A DNA stretch of 46,874 bases, taken from Lachnospiraceae bacterium. Lineage in GTDB: Bacteria > Bacillota > Clostridia > Lachnospirales > Lachnospiraceae. The notes below the pieces were generated by a model. That model saw nothing but the letters and a program-made list of their open reading frames with translations. It had not been told where the DNA came from and searched no databases. The stretch is taken from the NCBI GenBank assembly GCA_022793375.1, contig JAAWCS010000044.1:1-46874 (forward strand). The letters are read 5' to 3'. Within the stretch, counting starts at the first letter, position 1; the number at the start of each line of letters is the position of its first letter. This document shows positions 31,125 through 39,785 of this stretch, piece after piece. The translations under genes and the position numbers were made by a program.

Positions 31125-32189
31125 ATGGAGTTTCGGCTGACGGAAAAACAGAAAATTTTACTGCGCACAGCCGGGATGACGGCGGCGGTTTACCTGGTCT
31201 TTAAGTATCTGCTCCCGCTGCTGCTTCCGTTTTTGATTGCGGTTCTTTTGTCAATCCCCATCCGTCCGATCGCCCGTTTCTTCTATAAAAAGCTGCATAT
31301 TCCGATCGGCCTGGCGGCAGGGGTTGTGCTGGCCGTCTTTGGCGCGCTGCTTGGCGGGCTTTTCTTCTGGCTGGGAAAAAGCGTGCTGGAGCAGCTGATT
31401 TTATTTTCGGGAAAGCTGCCGGGGATATGGGAGGACTGTAGCGAATGGTTCTCCCAATGCTGTACGCAGCTGGAGGAGGGGCTTTCGTTGAGCCGCGGAA
31501 CGATCAGCGGCCCGCTGGCGCGGATGACGGATTTGAGCGGGGACGGCCCGGGAGCGGATACGCTCTCAGGAATCATCGACGGCCTGATGAATACGTCGCT
31601 GAGCGGGGTGAAGGTGGCGGTAGAAGTCCTGGTGACATTTTTTATCACAATCGGGGCAACGCTGATTACGACAACGCAGCTGGAAGAGATTAAGAAGGCG
31701 CGGGACCGATCGCTGTTTCGGGAGGAAATCAACCGCGTCCTGCGCACACTGTCTAAGGTGGGAACGGCCTACGGCAAGACGCAGCTGTACATTATGATGA
31801 TTACGATGGGAATCTGCACGGCGGGCTTGACGCTTCTGCAAAATCCCTACGCCGTTTTGCTGGGGATTTTAATCGGCCTTTTGGACGCCCTGCCGATTTT
31901 TGGCGTGGGTACGGTACTGTGGCCCTGGATTGCCGTCAGCGCACTGAGCGGAAAGCTCTGGCAGACCATCGGCCTGGCGGCGATTTACGGGCTGAGCGCG
32001 CTGGTGCGGGAACTGATGGAAGCGCATTATATGGGAGAACAGATCGGGCTGAACGCGCTGGAAAATCTGATCTCCATGTATGTGGGGATGCAGCTGTTCG
32101 GACTGTTGGGACTGTTTTTCGGGCCGATGGGCTATCTGCTGATTAAAGAGTCGGGGCGGCCGCCAAAAGAAGAGGGCTCGGAGGAGTAG
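31125..32189 (+). CDS. AI-2E-family transporter (PerM/YtvI-like)
   Basis: A 354-residue polytopic membrane protein with hydrophobic segments near residues 18-35, 35-55, 65-85, 165-185, 215-260 and 285-345. The family pattern is seen in PLLLPFLIAVLLSIPIRPIA, in YAVLLGILIGLLDALPIFGV (the conserved Asp-x-x-P region) and in the C-terminal LFGLLGLFFGPMGYLLIKE. YtvI members act in sporulation or general solute export. The substrate is unknown. Expression is probably limited by the terminator in front of its start codon. Confidence 0.85.
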   Translation: MEFRLTEKQKILLRTAGMTAAVYLVFKYLLPLLLPFLIAVLLSIPIRPIARFFYKKLHIPIGLAAGVVLAVFGALLGGLFFWLGKSVLEQLILFSGKLPGIWEDCSEWFSQCCTQLEEGLSLSRGTISGPLARMTDLSGDGPGADTLSGIIDGLMNTSLSGVKVAVEVLVTFFITIGATLITTTQLEEIKKARDRSLFREEINRVLRTLSKVGTAYGKTQLYIMMITMGICTAGLTLLQNPYAVLLGILIGLLDALPIFGVGTVLWPWIAVSALSGKLWQTIGLAAIYGLSALVRELMEAHYMGEQIGLNALENLISMYVGMQLFGLLGLFFGPMGYLLIKESGRPPKEEGSEE

Positions 32190-32223
32190 CGGAAAGACAA
32201 GCGGCCGCCGGGGAAGGAAGAAC

Positions 32224-32252
32224 TTGCAATGTAAGCGTATCTATACTACAAT
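32224..32252 (+). promoter_or_regulatory. Promoter of the ABC exporter operon
   Basis: TTGCAA (32224-32229) and TACAAT (32247-32252) are spaced by exactly 17 bp. The start of transcription would fall near 32259. Confidence 0.7.
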
Positions 32253-32333
32253 GACTGTAAACCGTTTGCGGGAATGCGCGTGGCGGCAGCAATGTTTTCT
32301 ATATATTATAATAAGGAAGGTTTGGGCAGGGGG

Positions 32334-32984
32334 ATGGACGGTAAGAAGATACTTTGCGGCCTGACAGACATTGAAAAACGATATACGGCATCCGTACCGG
32401 TGCTGGGCCCGCTTTCTCTAAATGTGTACGAAGGAGAAATATTGGGGATTCGCGGCAGCAACGGGGCGGGCAAGAGTACGCTTTTAGGCGTGATGGCCGG
32501 CGTGCTGCGCCCGGAGGCGGGCAGCTGCCGTTATGCTCCTGAGGCAGCAGGGCGAATCGGCTATGTGCCGCAGGAGATTTCCCTGTACGGCAGTTTAAAC
32601 GGCCTGCAGAATCTGCGCTTCTGGGGGATGTCCGCCGGGCTGGCGGGCAAGGAACTGTCGGCGCGCGGCCGCCGTCTGCTGGAGCAGATGGAATTGACGG
32701 ACAAGGAAAAAAAGGCGGTTTCGACGTATTCGGGCGGAATGAAGCGCCGCCTGCATCTGGCGACCGCGCTGATCGCACAGCCTAAGCTTTTGCTGTTAGA
32801 CGAGCCGACGGTCGGTGCGGACGCCCGTTCGGTTTCGCTGATTCTCACAACGCTTGCGGACGTAAGGAGGCAGGGATGCGCGGTTGTGCTGATCAGCCAT
32901 CAGACCGGAGAATTAGAGCAGGTCTGCGATCGGATTCTGACACTGGAAAAAGGGCTTGTGACGGCTGAGGAGAGGATGACATGA
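32334..32984 (+). CDS. ABC transporter ATPase (exporter type)
   Basis: A 216-residue ATPase. It has Walker A RGSNGAGKSTLLG, Q loop YVPQEISLYGSL, signature STYSGGMKRRLHLA, Walker B LLLLDEPTVGAD and an H-loop His in LISHQTGELE. SGGMKRR with VGAD is the pattern of multidrug / ABC-2 exporter ATPases. The start at MDGKKIL is tentative; two upstream in-frame ATGs exist at 32274 and 32292 but have weaker sites. The stop overlaps the permease start as ATGA, so the two are coupled. Confidence 0.88.
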   Translation: MDGKKILCGLTDIEKRYTASVPVLGPLSLNVYEGEILGIRGSNGAGKSTLLGVMAGVLRPEAGSCRYAPEAAGRIGYVPQEISLYGSLNGLQNLRFWGMSAGLAGKELSARGRRLLEQMELTDKEKKAVSTYSGGMKRRLHLATALIAQPKLLLLDEPTVGADARSVSLILTTLADVRRQGCAVVLISHQTGELEQVCDRILTLEKGLVTAEERMT

Positions 32985-35554
32985 GGAAATGGCTGGCGGT
33001 ATTCTATAAGGATTTCTGTCTGTTTCTGCGCGGCGGCAGCTGGCTGATGCTTCTGCTGCCCTTTCTTTTGACAGCGGCGCTCATGGCCGGTATGGGAGAC
33101 ATGTCGCAGCAGATCTATGTGCGTCCGTTCCCGATTGCCGTGAGAGATTTAGACGATACGATCATGTCGCGGTCGCTGCTTTCGCAGATGGAACAGGTGG
33201 AATTGTTTAGCGAGGTATGGCAGGCGGGGGCGCAGGAGACGGACGAGGAGCTTCTTGCCCGGGGAATGGCGGCCGTGGTCACGATTCCTGAGGATTTTTT
33301 CTATGAACTTTATACGATGGCCGATTGTCCGGTGGAGGTGGTTCTCAACGGGGAGAGAAAGCTGGAATCCGCTCTTTTTCGTGCGATTTTTTCTTCTGTG
33401 ATGGACATTATATGGGGCAACCAGGCGGCACAACGGGGATTGTTTCGTTTTTGTTACGGGGAATCTGCGCCCGCCTATGAGAGCGAGATGTACGCCGAAG
33501 CATCCGAGCTGCTTTTGCGGGACGCGCTGGGACGTCAGAATGTATTTGCCTCTGCGACATCGCCGGTCGATCTGCCGGGCGTGCTGATACGGCGGCTGCT
33601 GGCAAGTATCCTGACCGTGCTGGCCGTATTGTTTTCGGCAGCGGCGCTCAAAACGCTGCCGGAGGAAAGACAGATACTGGCCCTGCCGCGCTACCGTGCG
33701 CTGGGCGGTTCGCCGCTTGCCTTTATTGTTTCCAAATTTATGACCGTGCTGATTTTGTATTCGGCGGTGCTTCTGCCGATTTGGAAAGGCGTTCTGCCCG
33801 CGGACGGGGAAGCGTTCTGGCTGGCGGCGTTTGCGGCCCTGGCCGGCGCGTTCGGCACGATCCTGGCGCTTGGCGTCTGGACGGACAGCCGGACAGTGCT
33901 GTATGGAAGCAATTTGTTCTTGCTTGTCTCGCTGGTGTTCGGCGGTTCGCTGTGGCCGGCGCATACGCTGCCCCCTGCGCTGGCGGCGTTTGGCCGCCTG
34001 ACGCTTCCTTACCATATCCGGCTGGGGCTGGAACTGGCGGCGCGGGGGAGCGGGGGCCAAACCCTGCTGCGGGCGTTTGCGCCGGCGCTGATGTTGGGAT
34101 TGGCAGGGGGACTGGCTGCGGCGGCTGGGCTTAAGCGCGCGGGGAAGCAAAAGGAGCGAATGCCGGCATTTCGTGTGCGGGGAGAAGCGATAGCGGAAAG
34201 GCCGCCGGGCACGGTATCCGGTATGCTGCCGGAACGGGCGCTCAGTGCCGGACAGGGACTGACCGCCGGCCTGCGGCAGGAACAGCTCTCCGGCTTGCGG
34301 CAGGAACCGGCCCCCGGCCAAACCCACGCCGTGAAAACGCGCCGGATGGTTTGCCGGCTGATCGAACTGGCCTGCCTGAAGGGAAACGCGATGGTAAAAG
34401 GCGTCGGAGGACTGTTGATTCTTTTGGCAGTCGCTCTTTTGTGCGGGATGGCTGTAGATGCGGCCGAGGACGGGACGGCGTCATCCCTACGCCTGGCGGT
34501 ATGCGACCTTGACGAAAGCGCGCTTTCGGAAGAACTGATGGAGCGTTTGTCCGGCGTTTCGGGCCTTTCGATTCTTGTTTCCACCGAAGAGGACGGGCGG
34601 CAAAAGCTGCTGTGGGAGGAGGCCGAAGGCCTGCTGGTGATCGGCGAGGGATATGAGCAGGCGCTAAAAGACGGCGGCCGCCTGCCGCTCTCCTATGAAA
34701 GCGCGGCCGCGGCTTTGTCGGCGCAGGGCGTCCGCGAGATTGTGGCGGGACAGGTCCTTGTAAAGCGCAGTCGTCTGCGGGCCGTCGGGCAGGCCGCAGA
34801 ACGGTTGGGACATTCCCTGACAGAGAGCGAGGTGCGCGGACTGATGCAGGAAATTACGCAGTCGGAGGGCCCGCGCACCGCGCTGTATCAGATCCGCACC
34901 GATTCCGGGCCGGCGCCGGCCGATCCCTTTGTGCCGGGCCGGCTGAGCCTGGTTTCTCTGGCGGTGCTGTTTACGCTCTTTACGGCAGCGCCCTGGAGCC
35001 GGAATGCGGACGGGCGGCTGGTGGAGAAGCGCATGTATTCTCTGCCTTACGGAGCAATGCTGTCCTACGGCAGCGATGTTCTGGCACTGATGGGAATCGG
35101 GCTTTTGACGGGAACGGCGGTCCTGCTGGCCGGCGGCGCTGAGCGGGCGGCTTGGGCGGCGATGGCGGGATATGTCTTTTGCGCAGTCGGTCTTTCGCTG
35201 GCGCTGGTGCGTTTTACGGCGCAGGAGGGCCGGGTGGATGGCCTGGGCCCCTTTTTGGCCTTGATTCTGTGTCTGGCCGGCGGCTGTTTCATGGATTTGG
35301 CGCAGGCAATGCCGGAATTTGCGCGGATTGCCTCCTGGACGCCGCCCGGTCAGATGCTTGCCGCGGGAGCGGGCAGCCGGACGGCCCTGGGGCTTTTGCT
35401 GGCGGAAGGCGTGTTGTTTCTGGCGTTGGGAGCGCCTGGCCGGGGCGGCTTTTTTCCTTTACAGCGCAGGGGGCGTCGTGATAAAATGAGAGGGCAAAAC
35501 GAGCAGGATCCTACGGCAACAGGTATACTGCAAAAGAATAAAAGAGGACAATAG
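32981..35554 (+). CDS. Duplicated ABC-2 type permease
   Basis: An 857-residue membrane protein that repeats the ABC-2 permease plan twice. The first half starts with a helix (about 17-37), an extracellular domain (PFPIAVRDLDDTIMSRSLLS) and a helix bundle at about 205-385. A basic linker (390-455, with KQKERMPAF and the repeated LRQE motif) leads to a second start helix (about 475-492), another extracellular domain (LRLAVCDLDESALSEELMER) and a second bundle at 645-835. ABC-2 permeases usually carry one such unit and dimerise; here both are in one chain, so one protein may form the whole pore. It is paired with the upstream ATPase. GC content is high and antisense frames are long by chance. Confidence 0.8.
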   Translation: MRKWLAVFYKDFCLFLRGGSWLMLLLPFLLTAALMAGMGDMSQQIYVRPFPIAVRDLDDTIMSRSLLSQMEQVELFSEVWQAGAQETDEELLARGMAAVVTIPEDFFYELYTMADCPVEVVLNGERKLESALFRAIFSSVMDIIWGNQAAQRGLFRFCYGESAPAYESEMYAEASELLLRDALGRQNVFASATSPVDLPGVLIRRLLASILTVLAVLFSAAALKTLPEERQILALPRYRALGGSPLAFIVSKFMTVLILYSAVLLPIWKGVLPADGEAFWLAAFAALAGAFGTILALGVWTDSRTVLYGSNLFLLVSLVFGGSLWPAHTLPPALAAFGRLTLPYHIRLGLELAARGSGGQTLLRAFAPALMLGLAGGLAAAAGLKRAGKQKERMPAFRVRGEAIAERPPGTVSGMLPERALSAGQGLTAGLRQEQLSGLRQEPAPGQTHAVKTRRMVCRLIELACLKGNAMVKGVGGLLILLAVALLCGMAVDAAEDGTASSLRLAVCDLDESALSEELMERLSGVSGLSILVSTEEDGRQKLLWEEAEGLLVIGEGYEQALKDGGRLPLSYESAAAALSAQGVREIVAGQVLVKRSRLRAVGQAAERLGHSLTESEVRGLMQEITQSEGPRTALYQIRTDSGPAPADPFVPGRLSLVSLAVLFTLFTAAPWSRNADGRLVEKRMYSLPYGAMLSYGSDVLALMGIGLLTGTAVLLAGGAERAAWAAMAGYVFCAVGLSLALVRFTAQEGRVDGLGPFLALILCLAGGCFMDLAQAMPEFARIASWTPPGQMLAAGAGSRTALGLLLAEGVLFLALGAPGRGGFFPLQRRGRRDKMRGQNEQDPTATGILQKNKRGQ

Positions 35555-35557
35555 AAG

Positions 35558-36793
35558 ATGAAGAGAAACGGTTTGGGGATTTTTTTACTGGTATTGGCCG
35601 GGGTTTGCATGCTGGCGGCCGCATGCGGCGGGAACGGCGCGCAGACAGAAAGCACGGGCGCGGCGGCCGTACAGGAATCCGCAGAAAATGCCGGCCAATC
35701 GGCCGACGGGGAACTGTCCGGCTCCGATGAAGGGGCCTTGGAATCAGGAGCGGCCGGGACAGAGGGACGTGGATCGGGCGACGGAGCCGGCGAGAACGAG
35801 ACGGGCGGCAGCGCGGGGGAAGGAGCGGCCGGCGACAACGCTGCGGGAAGCACGGCCGGCGACGGCACAGGGGAGAGCATGGCGGCGGAGACGAGCGCGC
35901 CGGCGCCCGTATTTACGGAAGAATCCGGTACATACTACGCTACGACAACGGTAAACATCCGCACACAGCCCAATACGGACTGCGAGGTTGCCGGAAAACT
36001 CTACATCAATCAGAAGATCACGGTAACCGGGACCAGCGAGGAATGGAAACAAGTAAGCTACAAAGAGCAGACCTGCTATGTGGCCGCCGCTTATTTGACG
36101 GACGAGGAGCCAAAGCGGGTCGAACCGATGGCAGGGCAGGCCGGAACCGGCATCTACTACGACGGGGACGGGCCTTTGATCTGCATCGATGCCGGGCACC
36201 AGGGCAAAGGCAACAACGAGCAGGAGCCGGTCGGGCCGGGCGCCAGCGAGACGAAGAAAAAAGTCTCCTACGGCACCAGCGGGGTTTCCACCGGCCTGGC
36301 CGAATATCAGCTGACGCTGAATGTTTCATTGCAGCTGCGCGACGAGCTTCTCAGCCGGGGCTATGCTGTTTTGATGGTACGGGAAACCAACGAGGTCAAT
36401 GTAAGCAACGCCGAGCGGGCCGCGATTGCCAACAACGCGGGAGCCGACGCGTTTGTGCGGATTCATGCCAACGGTTCGTCGAATTCCGATAAAACCGGCG
36501 CGATGACGATCTGCCCGACTGCCCAAAATCCGTATTGCAGTCAGATCTACGCGGACAGCCGCGCCTTGTCCGACCAGGTGGTGGATCACCTGTGCGAAGC
36601 GGCGGAGGCAAAGAACAACGGCGTATGGGAGACGGACACGATGAGCGGTATTAACTGGTGTACGGTTCCGGTGACGATCGTCGAGATGGGATATATGAGC
36701 AATGCCGGGGAGGATGAACGAATGGCGACCTCCAGCTACCAGAGCAAGCTGGTGCAGGGGATCGCGGATGGGATTGACGCGTATTTTGAGTAA
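35558..36793 (+). CDS. N-acetylmuramoyl-L-alanine amidase, SH3b lipoprotein
   Basis: A 411-residue cell-wall hydrolase. The lipoprotein signal ends in LAAAC with Cys23. A long Gly/Ala/Glu-rich linker (residues 25-120) precedes an SH3b domain (about 125-185, [20 protein letters not shown]). The amidase_3 domain covers about 205-410. Zinc-site motifs are [15 protein letters not shown] and the catalytic Glu in VEMGYMSN. It cleaves the amide between muramic acid and stem peptide at the cell surface. The start is 3 bp after the permease stop, so it is expressed with the ABC exporter. Confidence 0.9.
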   Translation: MKRNGLGIFLLVLAGVCMLAAACGGNGAQTESTGAAAVQESAENAGQSADGELSGSDEGALESGAAGTEGRGSGDGAGENETGGSAGEGAAGDNAAGSTAGDGTGESMAAETSAPAPVFTEESGTYYATTTVNIRTQPNTDCEVAGKLYINQKITVTGTSEEWKQVSYKEQTCYVAAAYLTDEEPKRVEPMAGQAGTGIYYDGDGPLICIDAGHQGKGNNEQEPVGPGASETKKKVSYGTSGVSTGLAEYQLTLNVSLQLRDELLSRGYAVLMVRETNEVNVSNAERAAIANNAGADAFVRIHANGSSNSDKTGAMTICPTAQNPYCSQIYADSRALSDQVVDHLCEAAEAKNNGVWETDTMSGINWCTVPVTIVEMGYMSNAGEDERMATSSYQSKLVQGIADGIDAYFE

Positions 36794-36899
36794 GGATAGT
36801 TTATCGTTGAGAGACAAAACGAACAGACGAGGGATACGAGATAGGCATTTATTGTATGGCTGAATAAAAAAATGGCATTGGGCGCAGGTTTTTATTTGT

Positions 36900-37025
36900 C
36901 CGATAAGGAATAGGGGCTGCTGCAAAACTCAGATCAAACGCAAGATATGGTAGTGCCTGTTTGTACATGAACGCCATATGTTGTATAGAATCCTTGTTTT
37001 GCAAGAGCCCCATTCTCTTTATCGG
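36900..37025. mobile_element. MITE-like long hairpin
   Basis: A 126-bp imperfect palindrome. The ends CCGATAAGG...GGGGCTGCTGCAAAAC (36900-36928) match the complement of GTTTTGCAAGAGCCCC...TTATCGG (36996-37025) with few differences, and CAAGATATGG / CCATATGTTG pairs further inside. GGGGCTGTTGCAAAAC-like ends occur on several insertion sequences, so this is probably a transposase-less derivative. It lies between convergent genes and may also end transcription. No clear target duplication is visible. The remaining bases of the 316-bp gap hold nothing recognisable. Confidence 0.55.
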
Positions 37026-37109
37026 CTGTAAATTAGCTCGTCATTGACAATTTCCCTGGCTGATTACGGAGGGCCTTCATCCTTCCTGCCCATTCGCTGG
37101 TCGTCCGGT

Positions 37110-38963
37110 CTACTCCTGCACCTTCAGCGTCCGCGTCGCGTTGAGCACGGCCAGCACCATCACGCCGACGTCGGCGAAGATAGCGGCCTGCATCCCGGCC
37201 TTGCCGAGCGCGCCGAGCACCAGGCAGAGTACTTTAATGCCAAGGGCAAAGACGATATTTTGATTGACAATGCGCAGGCATTTGCGGGAAATGCGCATAG
37301 CCAGCGAAATCTTGGCCGGGTCGTCGTCCATCAGTACGATATCGGCCGCTTCGATTGCGGCGTCGCTGCCCATGGCTCCCATGGCGATGCCAATGTCGGC
37401 GCGCGAGAGCACCGGCGCGTCGTTGATGCCGTCGCCGACGAAAGCGAGAGTGGTTTTGGGGGTTTTGCCGGCCAGGAGCCGCTCAACCTGGGTTACCTTG
37501 TCCGCGGGCAGCAGTTCGCTGTGCACCTCATCGATCCCCAGCTCTTTTGCAACTGTCTGGGCTACGGGATCGGCATCGCCGGTCAGCATGACGGTGCGTA
37601 CCCCCTGCGCACGCAGGCCGCCAACGGCCTGCGCGGCGGTCGGTTTGATACGGTCGCTGATGCGGATAGAGCCGGCAAACGCGCCGTCCACAGCCACATA
37701 GACAATCGTGCCAGGCGCGCTGTCCTCGGTATAAGGAATTGAAAGCCGTTCCATCAGGCGGGCATTGCCGGCGGCAACCGGGCGGCCGTCCACCTGCGCG
37801 ACGACGCCGTTGCCGGCGATTTCCTGTACCTGCGCGACGCGCGACGAATCAAGACTGCCGCCGGCGGCCTCCTGCAGGCTCTTGCTGATCGGATGGCTGG
37901 AATAACTCTCGGCGAGGGCCGCCAGTGTCAAAAGCTCTTCGCCGCTTACGCCGGGAACGGGAACAGTATTCGTAACAACAAAGTTTCCTTCGGTCAAAGT
38001 GCCGGTCTTGTCAAAGACAACGGCCCGCGTAGATGCCAGGGCTTCCAGATAGTTGCCGCCTTTTACGAGGATGCCGGCGCGGCTGGCGCCGCCGATGCCG
38101 CCGAAGAAGGACAGCGGAATGCTGATTACCAATGCGCAAGGGCAGCTGATGACGAGGAACGTAAGCGCGCGGCCGATCCAGTCGGCCCAGCCGCCGACAA
38201 ACAGGGGCGGGACGATAGCCAAGAGCGCGGCCCCGATGCATACGGCCGGCGTATAGTAATGGGCGAATTTGGTGATAAAATTCTCGGCCTTGGCCTTCTT
38301 TAAGCTGGAATTTTCCACAAGGTCAAGGATTTTGCTGACCGTGGACTCGCCAAACGGTTTCGATGCCCGTACACGCAGAAGGCCGTTTTCGTTGACACAG
38401 CCGCTGATGATATCGTCGCCGGGGCCGACCTCCCGCGGCAGGCTCTCGCCGGTCAGCGCGCTGGTATTGAGAGAGGACTGCCCTTCGACAATCACGCCGT
38501 CTAACGGAACCCGCTCGCCGGGACGGACCACGATCATATCGCCGACCGCGACCTCGTCAGGATCTACTTGTACAAGCTGGCCGTCCTGCTCAACGTTGGC
38601 ATAGTCAGGGCGGATGTCCATCAGCGCGGTGATGCTCCTGCGGCTCTTGCCGACCGCGTAACTCTGGAACAGTTCGCCGATCTGATAGAAAAGCATGACC
38701 TCGACGCCCTCCGCGTATTCCCCGAGAATCATAGCGCCGACGGTCGCGATAGCCATAAGGAAATTTTCATCAAAAACCTCGCCGTGGACGATTCCCAGAA
38801 AAGCTTTTTTGAGAATGTCATAACCAATGACCAGGTAAGGAATCAGGTACAAGGCCAGCCGCACAGGCCCTTCCTCCGGCACAAACGGGGCAAAAAGAAG
38901 CCCCAGTGTTAAGGCGGCGGCCGCAAGAATGCGCACAAATACTTTTTTTTGCTTTCTTGTCAT
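37110..38963 (-). CDS. Heavy-metal P1B-type ATPase (Zn/Cd/Pb type)
   Basis: A 617-residue metal efflux pump. The membrane metal motif SCPCALVIS, the phosphorylated Asp318 in FDKTGTLTEG, the SHPIS motif of the nucleotide domain and GDGINDAPVLSRADIGIAMG are all present. The CPC followed by ALVISIP fits the Zn/Cd/Pb-exporting ZntA/CadA group. There is no N-terminal metal-binding domain; a separate HMA protein is coded just upstream. The start MTRKQKK follows GGAGG; the longer frame reads through the intergenic region. It is the last gene of the ArsR-HMA-ATPase operon, and the encoded regulator's metal site supports zinc or cadmium as substrate. Confidence 0.92.
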   Translation of the reverse strand: MTRKQKKVFVRILAAAALTLGLLFAPFVPEEGPVRLALYLIPYLVIGYDILKKAFLGIVHGEVFDENFLMAIATVGAMILGEYAEGVEVMLFYQIGELFQSYAVGKSRRSITALMDIRPDYANVEQDGQLVQVDPDEVAVGDMIVVRPGERVPLDGVIVEGQSSLNTSALTGESLPREVGPGDDIISGCVNENGLLRVRASKPFGESTVSKILDLVENSSLKKAKAENFITKFAHYYTPAVCIGAALLAIVPPLFVGGWADWIGRALTFLVISCPCALVISIPLSFFGGIGGASRAGILVKGGNYLEALASTRAVVFDKTGTLTEGNFVVTNTVPVPGVSGEELLTLAALAESYSSHPISKSLQEAAGGSLDSSRVAQVQEIAGNGVVAQVDGRPVAAGNARLMERLSIPYTEDSAPGTIVYVAVDGAFAGSIRISDRIKPTAAQAVGGLRAQGVRTVMLTGDADPVAQTVAKELGIDEVHSELLPADKVTQVERLLAGKTPKTTLAFVGDGINDAPVLSRADIGIAMGAMGSDAAIEAADIVLMDDDPAKISLAMRISRKCLRIVNQNIVFALGIKVLCLVLGALGKAGMQAAIFADVGVMVLAVLNATRTLKVQE

Positions 38964-39021
38964 ATCTATTACCTCCAAAGACATCGGGCCGGCGCTGCGC
39001 CGGCCCGTAATACGATGACTG

Positions 39022-39237
39022 TTACAGATACACTTCGCAGTCGGGTTCAACCTTTTTGCATGCTTTTACAACGTCCTTCATAATCGAGTCAAAGCGGCTG
39101 TCGTCGGCTTCAATGACCATTTTCTGAGCCATGAAGCTGACCGAAGCATTCGTCACGCCGTCGATTTTGCGCACGGCTTCCTCCATCTTGGCGGCACAGT
39201 TGGCACAGTCTACTTCAATTTTAAACTTTTTCTGCAT
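39022..39237 (-). CDS. Heavy-metal-associated (HMA) domain protein
   Basis: A 71-residue metallochaperone-type protein with the ferredoxin-like fold and CxxC motif (VDCANCAAKMEEAVRKIDGV). It would bind one metal ion and hand it to the ATPase. AAGGAGGAG is 6 bp upstream of the ATG, and a tandem leader repeat lies directly in front of it. It is the middle gene of the operon. Confidence 0.9.
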   Translation of the reverse strand: MQKKFKIEVDCANCAAKMEEAVRKIDGVTNASVSFMAQKMVIEADDSRFDSIMKDVVKACKKVEPDCEVYL

Positions 39238-39255
39238 GATAGTCTCCTCCTTATT

Positions 39256-39335
39256 GCCCGTGTTTTCAGGGCATACTGGTACACCCTTGCGGTGTCTCCT
39301 CCTTTTTGCCCGTGTTCTCAGGGCATGATGGTACA
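39256..39335 (-). repeat. Leader repeat, two copies, upstream of the HMA gene
   Basis: One full 40-nt core (39256-39295) and one partial core (39308-39335) lie in the 111-bp gap between arsR and the HMA gene, oriented with the genes. The 12-nt spacer on the minus strand is AAAAAGGAGGAG. The stretch between the last core and the HMA start begins AATAAGGAGGAG, so the spacer is a copy of this gene's own ribosome binding site region. The cores contain ACACCGCAAGGGTGT and GCCCTGAAAACACGGGC. Confidence 0.9.
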
Positions 39336-39348
39336 GCTGAAAACCGAT

Positions 39349-39690
39349 TTACTCGGCAATGTGCTCCATTCCCAGGGAGATCATGGAACGCACATGGTCG
39401 TCGTCCAGGGAATAATAGACGGTCTTTCCTTCGCGCCGGAACTTGGCCAGCTTGCTGGTTTTTAAGATGCGCAGCTGGTGGCTGACGGCGGAGGGGGTCA
39501 TATTCAGGCACTGGGCCAGGTCGTTGACGCACATCTCGCTTTCAAAGAGCACATAAAGGATCTTGACGCGGGTCGTATCGCCAAATACCTTAAATAATTC
39601 GGCCAGGTCATAAAGCATCTCGTCATCCGGCAATTCGTCGCGGATTTTTTCGATGGTGTCCGGGACACTGCGTGGCGTTTCTGTCTGCAT
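39349..39690 (-). CDS. arsR: ArsR/SmtB-family metal-sensing repressor
   Basis: A 113-residue winged-helix repressor: LAELFKVFGDTTRVKILYVL, then NMTPSAVSHQLRILKTSKLA. Near the C-terminus D-x-H-x10-H-x2-E (DDHV...MEHIAE) matches the alpha-5 zinc site of SmtB/CzrA-type sensors, with Glu in place of the last His. Cys residues in SEMCVNDLAQC could add an alpha-3 site. The start MQTETPR follows AAGGAGG. It likely represses its own operon until zinc or cadmium binds. Confidence 0.9.
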   Translation of the reverse strand: MQTETPRSVPDTIEKIRDELPDDEMLYDLAELFKVFGDTTRVKILYVLFESEMCVNDLAQCLNMTPSAVSHQLRILKTSKLAKFRREGKTVYYSLDDDHVRSMISLGMEHIAE

Positions 39691-39710
39691 GGGAACCTCC
39701 TTCATAAGAT

Positions 39711-39768
39711 TGAACAATTGAATTGTTGTTCATATGAAGAGTATAAACAAAGACCAAAGAAATGTCAA
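39711..39768 (-). promoter_or_regulatory. Promoter and ArsR operator of the metal operon
   Basis: On the minus strand TTGACA (39763-39768) and TATACT (39740-39745) are 17 bp apart. A palindrome of TGAACAA (39711-39717) and TTGTTCA (39726-39732) with an 8-bp spacer lies just downstream of the -10. It carries the ATATGAACA-type half-sites typical of SmtB/CadC operators. Confidence 0.8.
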
Positions 39769-39785
39769 TAGGGATTTTGAAAAAA

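Noticed and set aside
33149..34327. A 392-codon minus-strand frame opposite the ABC-2 permease gene
   Set aside because: It is an antisense shadow in GC-rich sequence, very Arg/Gln-rich, without ribosome binding site. The + strand frame has clear permease features.
36900..37025. Ordinary intrinsic terminator for the amidase and metal-ATPase genes
   Set aside because: It may act as one, but it is far longer than needed, lies 107 bp after the amidase stop, and its ends look like insertion-sequence termini.
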